From contig JAAYOX010000165.1 of NCBI GenBank assembly GCA_012520135.1, forward strand, positions 1-6,859: a DNA stretch of 6,859 bases, given 5' to 3'. The translations under genes were made by a program, and so were the position numbers. The notes beneath the pieces are model-generated. The model was not told the origin of the DNA, ran no database searches, and was given only the letters and a program-made list of their open reading frames with translations. Position 1 is the first letter of the stretch. Every line of letters starts with the position of its first letter. Origin of the DNA: Clostridia bacterium. Its GTDB lineage: Bacteria; Bacillota; DULZ01. This document shows positions 1 through 5,971 of the stretch, piece by piece.

Positions 1-180
1 GGTGGATTTACGTGTTAGCATTCAGCTATCTGCCTCACCAACGGAATCATGTCAAGGGACTCCTTAGTACTTCCACTACCCCGGCTATAAAACGTGAAAA
101 GGAGCTACCTTCCGGTTAAAAGTGTAGATTAAGGTAAGATTCAGGTTAAACCGGAGATATGACTTTTAGCCGCCGGTCAA
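1..180. other. Unassigned window-edge sequence, no convincing gene
   Basis: No start-to-stop gene is visible here. Two plus-strand frames are open from the window edge, one closing with TAG at 65-67 and the other with TAA at 117-119, so the tail of a truncated gene is possible. Neither short peptide resembles a family I recognise. A 7-bp inverted repeat, TCCGGTT (111-117) and AACCGGA (149-155), lies downstream but has no terminator-like T-run. The segment could be the end of a neighbouring gene, a remnant, or plain intergenic DNA. Confidence 0.4.
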
Positions 181-186
181 TAAATT

Positions 187-230
187 GAAACGAGCTAATC
201 CTGATTCCTTTATTCAGGATAGCTCGTTTC
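187..230 (-). terminator. Rho-independent terminator after the thiolase gene
   Basis: The arms GAAACGAGCT-A-ATCCTGA (187-204) and TCAGGATAGCTCGTTTC (214-230) pair over 17 bp with a single bulged A and a 9-nt loop. The hairpin begins 14 bases past the thiolase stop codon. On the minus strand it is followed by AATTTATT, a weak U-tract; on the plus strand it is followed by ATTTT, so it may work in both directions. The very long stem makes it a confident transcript end even though the U-tract is imperfect. Confidence 0.75.
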
Positions 231-243
231 ATTTTACCTATAC

Positions 244-1422
244 CTATGGTCTTTCTACAATTAAGGCCGTTCCCTGGCCACCGCCTATGCAGAGAGTGGC
301 CAAACCATAACGGCTTCCACGTCTTTTCATTTCGTAAAGTAAAGTAGTCAGGATGCGGGCGCCGCTGGCACCGATGGGGTGACCCAAAGCAATGGCACCG
401 CCGTTGACATTCACCTTTTCCTCGGGCATTGCCAAGTCTTTGGCCACGGCCAAAGCCTGGGAAGCAAAAGCTTCGTTGGCTTCAATCAGATCAATATCCT
501 CCATAGTCAACCCTGCTTTTGCCAGGGCTTTTCTGGTAGCCGGAATGGGGCCGGTCCCCATGATGGAAGGATCCACTCCGGCGGAAGCAGCGGCAACTAC
601 ATAGGCCAGGGGTTCTAGACCTAATTCTTTAGCCTTTTCTTCGGACATGACCACTAAAGCAGCCGCCCCATCATTAATCCCCGAAGCGTTACCGGCGGTA
701 ACGGTGCCGTCCTTCTTAAAAGCAGGTCTTAATGCGGCCAGTTTTTCCGGTGAAGTTGCCCTGGGGTGTTCGTCAACAGCAAACACCACCGGATCACCTT
801 TCCGTTGGGGTATTTCCACAGGTACTATTTCTTCCTGAAAGCGACCCTCTGCTATGGCCTTCGCCGCCTTCTCCTGGCTGGCGAGAGCAAACTGATCCTG
901 TTCTTCCCTAGTGAGACCGTATTGTTCCGCTACATTTTCAGCGGTAATTCCCATGTGAACGTCAGTCATGGCACACCAGAGACCGTCTTTAATCATGGCA
1001 TCAACTACCTTATCATCCCCCATGCGATAACCGGTGCGTGCCTTATTCAGCAAATAAGGTGCCAGGCTCATATTCTCCATGCCGCCTGCCACTACTACCT
1101 CGGCTTGGCCTGCCAGGATGGCTTGAGCCGCCAGTGCTACTGACTTAAGGCCGGAAGCGCAGACCTTGTTGATGGTCATGGCCGGTACCTCTGCGGGGAT
1201 ACCGGCTTTGATGGCCGCTTGCCGGGCCGGGTTTTGTCCTAATCCTGCCTGTAATACGTTCCCCATGATCACTTCATCAATTTGCTCTCCGCCGATACCG
1301 GCTCTTGCCATAGCTTCCTTAATTACCAAAGCACCCAGATCAACCGCCGGAACACCGGCTAGACTGCCTTGAAAGCTACCGATAGCCGTTCTCACTGCAC
1401 TTACAATCACTGCTTTTGCCAA
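244..1422 (-). CDS. thlA: Acetyl-CoA acetyltransferase (biosynthetic-type thiolase)
   Basis: This cytoplasmic enzyme reversibly condenses two acetyl-CoA to acetoacetyl-CoA plus CoA, feeding butyrate/polyhydroxybutyrate-type pathways or, in reverse, finishing beta-oxidation. The product is 392 aa, the usual family length. All signature elements are visible: the acyl-accepting Cys88 in NKVCASGLKS, NEAF (Asn316), His348 in GGAIALGHPIGASG, and the C-terminal Cys378 in CIGGGQGTA. These fall at or within one residue of the Zoogloea ramigera thiolase positions 89, 348 and 378. I chose the TTG start at 1422 over the in-frame TTG at 1443 because AAAGGGTGA lies 7 nt upstream and MAKAVIVSAVRTAIG is the canonical thiolase N-terminus. 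The gene is monocistronic as far as can be seen: a divergent minC lies upstream and a strong hairpin downstream. Substrate chain length cannot be fixed from sequence alone, and no hydroxyacyl-CoA dehydrogenase or crotonase gene is nearby. Confidence 0.96.
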   Translation of the reverse strand: MAKAVIVSAVRTAIGSFQGSLAGVPAVDLGALVIKEAMARAGIGGEQIDEVIMGNVLQAGLGQNPARQAAIKAGIPAEVPAMTINKVCASGLKSVALAAQAILAGQAEVVVAGGMENMSLAPYLLNKARTGYRMGDDKVVDAMIKDGLWCAMTDVHMGITAENVAEQYGLTREEQDQFALASQEKAAKAIAEGRFQEEIVPVEIPQRKGDPVVFAVDEHPRATSPEKLAALRPAFKKDGTVTAGNASGINDGAAALVVMSEEKAKELGLEPLAYVVAAASAGVDPSIMGTGPIPATRKALAKAGLTMEDIDLIEANEAFASQALAVAKDLAMPEEKVNVNGGAIALGHPIGASGARILTTLLYEMKRRGSRYGLATLCIGGGQGTALIVERP

Positions 1423-1429
1423 AATAAAA

Positions 1430-1438
1430 TCACCCTTT
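1430..1438 (-). promoter_or_regulatory. Ribosome binding site fixing the thiolase TTG start
   Basis: On the minus strand AAAGGGTGA lies 7 nt before the TTG at 1422. The longer reading frame from the TTG at 1443 would place this site inside the coding sequence and has no comparable site of its own in front. This decides the start in favour of 1422. Confidence 0.75.
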
Positions 1439-1512
1439 ATCAATTATCATTGTTTTCTCAATTATTCTTCATCTTTCCTGCAATTCCTTCAGCCCCTTCG
1501 CCCATTTTACAG

Positions 1513-1523
1513 TTAACGGTTAA
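1513..1523. repeat. Short palindrome in the thiolase/minC divergent region
   Basis: TTAAC-G-GTTAA is a perfect 11-bp dyad with one central base. It sits about 90 bp upstream of the thiolase start and 70 bp upstream of the minC -35 box. A wider inverted pair, ATTTTACA (1504-1511) and TGTAAAAT (1543-1550), brackets it. This could be a regulator binding site, but short AT-rich dyads arise easily by chance, so operator function is speculative. Confidence 0.3.
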
Positions 1524-1592
1524 GACGACTTTTTATTTTATTTGTAAAATCGATGTGCATCTTGCAGGAAAACTGCTGATATTCTCGAAATA

Positions 1593-1620
1593 TTGACAGT
1601 AATAGCCAATCCTGTAGAAA
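1593..1620 (+). promoter_or_regulatory. Sigma-A type promoter for minC
   Basis: A perfect -35 box TTGACA (1593-1598) is followed after 16 bp by TAGAAA (1615-1620) as a -10 box. Transcription would start near 1627, giving a leader of about 30 nt before the minC ATG. The -10 is a moderate match and the spacer is one base short of the optimum. The perfect -35 and the position make it the best candidate in this intergenic region. Confidence 0.6.
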
Positions 1621-1655
1621 TCCAGCGAAGGAACATAGATTGAGGAGGAGATAAT

Positions 1656-2336
1656 ATGTCCCAAGAAGCTGTGAATATTAAAGGAACAAAAAACGGTTTG
1701 GTCATTGTTTTAGACTCCAGCTATAGTTTTGAAGACTTAAAAATAAAATTGCAGGAAAAGATCGCCTCCGCCAAAGGTTTTTTCAAGGGAGCCAAGTTTA
1801 CTATTATGGCTCAAAAAATGTCTGATCAAGAGTCGGAAGCATTGCAGGAAATCTGTTGTGAATACGGTCTTGTCCCCGCTGATAATATTGAACTGCCCAA
1901 AGCAGTAGGTGAAAACATCACCCATACTGCTCATAGCCCGCAAAAGGAGCGGGACAGTGCCATCCCGTCGGATGCGGAAGGCTGTTTTCTCATTACCCAT
2001 AGCCTCCGTTCCGGGCAAAAGGTCTACCATGACGGGCATATTACAGTTTTAGGGGATGTGAACGCAGGGGCGGAAATTGTGGCCGGGGGTAATATCCTGG
2101 TCATGGGCAGCTTGCGAGGGGTAGCCCATGCCGGTGCCTCAGGCGACAGAAATGCTGTTATTGTGGCTTGGCGATTAGAGCCGGATCAACTCCGCATCAG
2201 TGACGTCATCGCCCGTTCGCCTGAAGAAACAGAACAACACAACTATCCCGAACGTGCTTATTTAAGCGAAAACAGCATTATCATCGAACCATATTCAACA
2301 ACACAAATCGCCGGCAGAAAAAAAGCCCTGTTCTAA
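1656..2336 (+). CDS. minC: Septum site-determining protein MinC
   Basis: MinC inhibits FtsZ polymerisation away from mid-cell and is carried to the membrane by the ATPase MinD. The product is 226 aa, normal for Firmicutes MinC. Residues about 5-77 form the MinC_N domain that acts on FtsZ. Residues about 80-105 are a charged, low-complexity linker. Residues about 107-212 are the MinC_C beta-helix domain used for dimerisation and MinD binding. The C-domain signature is clear: RSGQ at 118-121, GDVNAGAEIVAGGNI at 133-147, and GSLRGVAHAGASGD at 151-164. The ATG at 1656 is preceded by GAGGAGG (1642-1648) with 7-nt spacing and by its own promoter. The setting is unusual: in Bacillus and many clostridia minC sits next to minD within or beside mreBCD, but here neither side carries a division gene. 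The stop codon lies in the loop of the downstream terminator. Confidence 0.95.
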   Translation: MSQEAVNIKGTKNGLVIVLDSSYSFEDLKIKLQEKIASAKGFFKGAKFTIMAQKMSDQESEALQEICCEYGLVPADNIELPKAVGENITHTAHSPQKERDSAIPSDAEGCFLITHSLRSGQKVYHDGHITVLGDVNAGAEIVAGGNILVMGSLRGVAHAGASGDRNAVIVAWRLEPDQLRISDVIARSPEETEQHNYPERAYLSENSIIIEPYSTTQIAGRKKALF

Positions 2337-2350
2337 AGACAGGGTTTTTA
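2318..2350. terminator. Bidirectional terminator shared by minC and the convergent operon
   Basis: The stem CCCTGT (2326-2331) / ACAGGG (2339-2344) encloses a 7-nt loop and is flanked by an A-run (2318-2324) and a T-run (2345-2349). It therefore has a U-tract on both strands. The minC TAA (2334-2336) lies in the loop. The last codons of the convergent gene begin directly at the T-run, where its TAA is 2350-2348. One compact element ends both transcription units. Confidence 0.85.
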
Positions 2351-2686
2351 TATTTTTTCTACCAATTCCAGTACCCGGTTGACAGCCTTTAGCCCCTTAG
2401 GAAAACTATCCTGAGCAACTGCTAAAGTATGACGCCGGCCATCCCTGGTCACCAGTTGGATTTTGTCCCTACTCTCCAGGGCAATCTCAGCTAAATCCTG
2501 CAAAGGAACTTCAACACATTTCGTTTTCCACCAGCTTCTATGAAGCAAATAGACCGCTTTATTGGTGAGGGCCAAGGCAGTAGTACCGGACAAATTGGCT
2601 TGATAGATGGTTAATTCCCCTACAGATACGCTTTTCTTGAAAGCTTTTTCCAGCGGGGGAGATAGTGTCTCCCAACGTTCATACAT
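2348..2686 (-). CDS. Small hypothetical protein, probable PH-like domain
   Basis: This 112-aa protein is soluble-looking, with no signal peptide and no membrane segment. I do not recognise a named family. Residues about 20-92 look like a run of beta strands including GELTIYQA, TTALALTNKAVYLLHR, KCVEVPLQDLAEIAL, DKIQLVTRDG and RRHTLAV. Residues about 96-111 look like a closing amphipathic helix. The pattern 'LTNKAVYLL...EVPLQDLAEI' resembles bacterial PH-like (bPH/YokE-type) domains. That fold call is inference from pattern, and no catalytic residues stand out. The ATG at 2686 is supported by TGAGGTG 6 nt upstream. That ribosome binding site contains the TGA of the upstream carboxyltransferase gene, with only 10 nt between the genes, so the two are almost certainly co-transcribed and probably translationally coupled. 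A role linked to the carboxyltransferase is possible but not shown. Confidence 0.8.
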   Translation of the reverse strand: MYERWETLSPPLEKAFKKSVSVGELTIYQANLSGTTALALTNKAVYLLHRSWWKTKCVEVPLQDLAEIALESRDKIQLVTRDGRRHTLAVAQDSFPKGLKAVNRVLELVEKI

Positions 2687-2692
2687 CTATAG

Positions 2693-2699
2693 CACCTCA
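2693..2699 (-). promoter_or_regulatory. Ribosome binding site overlapping the oadA stop codon
   Basis: TGAGGTG on the minus strand begins with the TGA stop of the carboxyltransferase gene and lies 6 nt before the ATG at 2686. Ribosomes terminating on the upstream gene finish on the initiation site of the next one, a layout that favours coupled translation. Confidence 0.7.
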
Positions 2700-4106
2700 A
2701 ATGGGATGATAAGGTACTGTTCCCGACTTAGGCCCTTCCGCGGCAATCTGAAAATCCACTTTTACCTTCCCGGCCAATCTTTCCTCCAAAAACTTCTTGG
2801 CCACGGCGGGGAAAAGGGCGTAAGACAGTACATCCTCTTCTTTCTCCATATAGGGAGCTATTTCCGCTTTGGCCTGGGGCAATTGTGGTTCTATCAGATC
2901 TGCCGGTCTAACGGTAATCGGCTCCTCATCCCCGATAATCAATTTTTTGATCTCCTCATCGATGGGTGCCGGCGGCTGCCCGTAAAAACCTCGAACGTAA
3001 TTTTTAGTTTCACTGCTGATCATCTTATACCTTTCTCCGGCCAGTACATTGAGCACTGCCTGAGTCCCTACAATTTGGCTGGTAGGTGTAACTAAAGGAG
3101 GATAGCCTAAATCCTTACGTACTTTAGGTACTTCGCTGAGAACAGCAGCTAACTTATCAAGGGCGTTTTGCTGGGCCAATTGGGACATGAAGTTGGAAAT
3201 CATCCCGCCCGGTATCTGGTACTGCAACACATTGGTATCTACAATATTGGCCGAAACATCAAAAGCACCGTATTTCTTTCTCACATCAGCAAAATACTGA
3301 GCAATTTCAGTCAGTAAGCTTAAATCCAATTCAGGCGCAAATTCAGTTCCTTCCATTGCCGCTACCATAGACTCCGTGGCCGGTTGAGAGGTACCCAGGG
3401 CCAAAGAAGAAATACAGGTATCAATTACATCTACACCGGCTTCCGCCGCCTTGAAATAAGCCATGGCAGCCATACCGCTGGTATAATGGCTATGTAATTG
3501 TACCGGTAAACCTACTTTTTCTTTAAGGGCCAGGACCAGTTGTTGGGCAGGCACCGGGGCCAATAAGCCGGCCATATCTTTGATACAGATGGAATCAGAG
3601 CCCATGGACTTGAGCTTCTGCGCCCTATCAACATAGTAGTCAATATTATGTACCGGGCTGATGGTATAGGAAATGGTTCCCTGAACATGGGCACCACATT
3701 CTTTGGCGACGGCAATGGATTTCTCCAAGTTACGCAAATCATTGAGAGCATCAAAAATTCGAATGATGTCGATGCCGTGTTCAACCGCTTTCTTAACAAA
3801 AGCTTCTACCACATCGTCAGCATAGTGCTTGTAACCTAAAATATTTTGTCCCCTCAGCAGCATTTGCAGCGGTGTTTTGACAAAAACCTCCTTTAATTTG
3901 TCCAGCCTCTCCCATGGATCTTCATTTAGATAACGCATGCATGTATCAAAAGTGGCACCGCCCCAAACTTCAACGGAATGAAACCCAACCCTGTCCATCT
4001 TTTCAGCAATGGGTAGCATATGCTCAAGCTTCATTCTGGTGGCCAACAAGGATTGGTGGGCGTCCCTCAGGGTAGTGTCAGTTATCTTAATTCTGTTTGT
4101 TCCCAT
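2697..4106 (-). CDS. oadA: Biotin-dependent carboxyltransferase subunit (OadA/PycB/5S-like), no biotinyl domain
   Basis: The family transfers carboxylate between carboxybiotin and pyruvate/oxaloacetate. Members serve oxaloacetate decarboxylase, pyruvate carboxylase subunit B, or the 5S subunit of transcarboxylase. The 469-aa product starts with the HMGL-like TIM barrel: DTTLRDAHQSLLATR at 10-24 with metal ligand Asp10, the barrel lysine Lys176 in CIKDMAG that is carbamylated in relatives, and the metal-binding HSH at 205-207. Residues about 290-465 are the conserved PYC_OADA carboxylase domain. The chain ends at TVPYHPI with no Ala/Pro hinge and no AMKM biotin site, so a separate biotin carrier protein is required; none is in the window. 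OadA and PycB of other organisms often carry that domain, so the architecture is closest to transcarboxylase 5S. The ATG at 4106 has AAAGGGG (4114-4120) 7 nt upstream and a strong promoter. Which of the three complexes it serves cannot be decided here. Confidence 0.93.
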   Translation of the reverse strand: MGTNRIKITDTTLRDAHQSLLATRMKLEHMLPIAEKMDRVGFHSVEVWGGATFDTCMRYLNEDPWERLDKLKEVFVKTPLQMLLRGQNILGYKHYADDVVEAFVKKAVEHGIDIIRIFDALNDLRNLEKSIAVAKECGAHVQGTISYTISPVHNIDYYVDRAQKLKSMGSDSICIKDMAGLLAPVPAQQLVLALKEKVGLPVQLHSHYTSGMAAMAYFKAAEAGVDVIDTCISSLALGTSQPATESMVAAMEGTEFAPELDLSLLTEIAQYFADVRKKYGAFDVSANIVDTNVLQYQIPGGMISNFMSQLAQQNALDKLAAVLSEVPKVRKDLGYPPLVTPTSQIVGTQAVLNVLAGERYKMISSETKNYVRGFYGQPPAPIDEEIKKLIIGDEEPITVRPADLIEPQLPQAKAEIAPYMEKEEDVLSYALFPAVAKKFLEERLAGKVKVDFQIAAEGPKSGTVPYHPI

Positions 4107-4144
4107 AGCGTTTCCCCTTTCAAAAGATGCTTATAATATTTATA

Positions 4145-4173
4145 TTTATATGCGTTATTATCAGATTTGTCAA
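4145..4173 (-). promoter_or_regulatory. Near-consensus sigma-A promoter for oadA
   Basis: On the minus strand TTGACA (4173-4168) is followed by a 17-bp spacer and TATAAA (4150-4145). The -35 is perfect, the spacing optimal and the -10 has one mismatch. A start near 4138 would give a leader of about 30 nt. The AT-rich stretch after it has further TATAAAT-like words that could serve as alternative -10 boxes. The promoter makes oadA and the small downstream gene a transcription unit separable from pfkA-pyk. Confidence 0.8.
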
Positions 4174-4208
4174 TTAAAAATAATGAGCCGGGCTCAACAC
4201 CCAAGCTC
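4174..4208 (-). terminator. Terminator after pyk, directly abutting the oadA promoter
   Basis: Read on the minus strand, GAGCTTGGG (4208-4200) pairs with CCCGGCTC (4192-4185) as an 8-bp stem with one bulged U and one G-U pair. It is followed by ATTATTTTTAAT, a U-rich tail (4184-4173). The stem starts only a few bases past the pyk stop codon. A shorter competing hairpin, TGAGC-CCG-GCTCA, uses the same 3' arm. Because the stem is interrupted, termination may be partial and some pyk transcripts could continue into oadA. Confidence 0.65.
4184..4196. repeat. 13-bp palindrome upstream of the oadA promoter
   Basis: TGAGCC-G-GGCTCA is a perfect dyad with one central base. It lies 10 bp upstream of the oadA -35 box and forms part of the pyk terminator. 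It is explained at least partly by the terminator, but the perfect symmetry and position would also suit a regulator binding site. Confidence 0.4.
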
Positions 4209-4212
4209 CCAT

Positions 4213-5958
4213 TTAAAGAACTTTTGTTACCCCTTTGTAGATCTGGCCGGTAGCCCCGTCTATGGTAAACACTTCCCCGTCCAGGAGCACTTCCATGCAA
4301 TCTCGGGCTCCCACCACTACCGGTACACCGAGACTCAAACCGACTACGGCAGCATGGGAAGTCAGCCCTCCTTCAACTGTAATGATGGCGCCGGCTTTTT
4401 CCATGGCCGGAATAAAGTCTTTGTCGGTTCCGTAGGTAACTAAAATATCCCCGGTTTCCATTTTGCGAAGGGCTTCTTCGGCCGACTTGCAAAGACGGAC
4501 GGGAGCTGTAACCACTGCTCTGCCAATCCCCTGGCCTTTGGCCACAACTTCTCCCACCACATGAACTTTCAGCAAGTTGGTAGTGCCTGCAATCCCTGCC
4601 GGCACCCCGGCGGTTATCACCACCAGGTCTCCTAACTTGACCACTCCTGAATCAAGGGCGGCTTTCACCGCCGTACTGATAATTTCATCGGTACCTTCAG
4701 CCTGGACAGTTTGAACAGGAATGACTCCCCAGACAAGCAACAATTGCCTGCAGACTACCGGATCAGGGCAGCCGGCCACAATGGGGGCTTGGGGACGGTG
4801 CCGGGCTACCATCCGGGCCGTGGAACCGGAAGTAGTAGGAGTAATAATGGCCTCGGCACCCAGTTCTTGAGCCACTGTGGAAGTAGCATGACCAATGGAA
4901 CCGGTAATTGTTTTTTCCGCCAAAATATCCTCTAAGATTCCAACACCTTCTGGCAGTAATACATTTTCCGTTTTCTCCCCAATCCGGGCCATGGTCTTGA
5001 CTGCTTCAACAGGGTATTTCCCTGCCGCCGTCTCCCCGGAGAGCATTACCGCATCGGTACCGTCGATAATGGCATTAGCCACGTCGCTGGCTTCCGCCCG
5101 GGTAGGACGGGGGTTGCGGATCATGGAATCCAGCATCTGAGTAGCAGTGATTACCGGTTTTCCTAAAAGATTACATTGGGCAATAATCTGCTTCTGAACT
5201 AAAGGAACTTCCTCCGCCGGAATTTCCACCCCTAAATCTCCCCGGGCCACCATAATCCCGTCACTGACTTCCAGTATTTCAGCTATATTATCTACTGCCG
5301 CTTGGGTTTCAATTTTGGCGATAATCTGGACCGGCGAATCATGTTCTTCCAGCACCTTCCTGATTTCCAAAACATCGGCAGCCGTCCTGACAAAAGAAGC
5401 CGCAATAAAGTCGACTCCCTGTTCAATACCAAATAGAATATCCTCCAGATCTTTTTCGGTCACGGAAGGCAGGTTGACAGAAACACCGGGCACATTGACA
5501 CCTTTTCTCCCTGAAAGCTCCCCCCCGTTTTCCACCAGACAGTGGATTTCGGTAGCGGTTACTTCTTTTACCACCAGGCCGATGAGGCCGTCGTCAATTA
5601 AAATTCGATCGCCGGGTTTTACATCTCCCGGCAAACCGGGATAATTGACATAAATTTTGTTCTCCCGGACGTCTGGAACCGTGGTCAGGCAAAAATCCTG
5701 CCCCGCCTCCAATTGAAGGGGAGCATCAAGTTCCCCGATTCTAATTTCGGGTCCTTTAGTATCTAATAAAATGGCTATAGGGAGGCCGGTTTCCCGGGAT
5801 GCCTGCCTGATGTTACGCAAACGTAGAAGATGCTCTTCATGGCTCCCATGGGAAAAATTAAGCCGGGCAACATTCATTCCTGCCGCCAGCATTTCCTTTA
5901 GAACCGGTACTGATTCGCTGGCAGGTCCAATGGTGCAAACGATTTTCGTGCGCCGCAT
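4213..5958 (-). CDS. pyk: Pyruvate kinase with C-terminal PEP-utilizer domain
   Basis: Pyruvate kinase converts phosphoenolpyruvate and ADP to pyruvate and ATP, the last step of glycolysis, in the cytoplasm. The 581-aa product has the long Firmicutes architecture. The catalytic barrel with inserted B domain covers about 1-345. Visible there are Arg32, Asn34, Ser36, Asp66 and Thr67 of the substrate/K+ site, catalytic Lys215 in AKIET, Mg ligands Glu217 and Asp241 in ARGDLGVEIP, and TATQMLDSM at 271-279. The allosteric C domain covers about 350-470. The extra PEP-utilizer-like domain covers about 475-575 and keeps GGLTSHAAVVG with His535. The ATG at 5958 is chosen over the longer frame to 6012 because MRRTKIVCTIGP is the family N-terminus and TAGGAGG lies 6 nt upstream. 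It follows pfkA by 10 nt, the classical Firmicutes glycolytic pair, and ends at its own hairpin. Confidence 0.98.
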   Translation of the reverse strand: MRRTKIVCTIGPASESVPVLKEMLAAGMNVARLNFSHGSHEEHLLRLRNIRQASRETGLPIAILLDTKGPEIRIGELDAPLQLEAGQDFCLTTVPDVRENKIYVNYPGLPGDVKPGDRILIDDGLIGLVVKEVTATEIHCLVENGGELSGRKGVNVPGVSVNLPSVTEKDLEDILFGIEQGVDFIAASFVRTAADVLEIRKVLEEHDSPVQIIAKIETQAAVDNIAEILEVSDGIMVARGDLGVEIPAEEVPLVQKQIIAQCNLLGKPVITATQMLDSMIRNPRPTRAEASDVANAIIDGTDAVMLSGETAAGKYPVEAVKTMARIGEKTENVLLPEGVGILEDILAEKTITGSIGHATSTVAQELGAEAIITPTTSGSTARMVARHRPQAPIVAGCPDPVVCRQLLLVWGVIPVQTVQAEGTDEIISTAVKAALDSGVVKLGDLVVITAGVPAGIAGTTNLLKVHVVGEVVAKGQGIGRAVVTAPVRLCKSAEEALRKMETGDILVTYGTDKDFIPAMEKAGAIITVEGGLTSHAAVVGLSLGVPVVVGARDCMEVLLDGEVFTIDGATGQIYKGVTKVL

Positions 5959-5964
5959 GCTGAA

Positions 5965-5971
5965 CCTCCTA
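5965..5971 (-). promoter_or_regulatory. Ribosome binding site of pyk containing the pfkA stop codon
   Basis: TAGGAGG on the minus strand begins with the TAG stop of pfkA and lies 6 nt before the pyk ATG at 5958. It fixes the pyk start and implies translational coupling of the two glycolytic genes. The geometry is the same as at the oadA/hypothetical junction. Confidence 0.8.

Noticed and set aside
766..1143. Open plus-strand frame of 125 codons opposite the thiolase gene
   Set aside because: It lies wholly antisense to a clear thiolase with all active-site motifs, shows no family resemblance and has no ribosome binding site of note.
1423..1443. N-terminal extension of the thiolase from the TTG at 1443
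   Set aside because: The extension is encoded across the AAAGGGTGA ribosome binding site, and the family N-terminus begins at the TTG at 1422.
1423..1600. Promoter for the thiolase gene on the minus strand
   Set aside because: Several AT-rich hexamers exist (for example TAAAAT within TGTAAAAT), but none pairs with a reasonable -35 at 16-18 bp, so I do not call one.
2697..2760. Frameshift that removed a biotinyl domain from the carboxyltransferase
   Set aside because: The bases after the stop codon form a good ribosome binding site and a different intact gene; no biotin-attachment motif appears in any frame of the following sequence.
2607..3095. Open plus-strand frame of 162 codons opposite the carboxyltransferase 3' end
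   Set aside because: It spans the junction of two real minus-strand genes, has no recognisable domain, and is explained as a shadow of the coding frame.
4009..4443. Open plus-strand frame of 144 codons across the pyk/oadA gap
   Set aside because: It overlaps the ends of two certain genes plus a promoter and terminator on the opposite strand; the translation is not protein-like.
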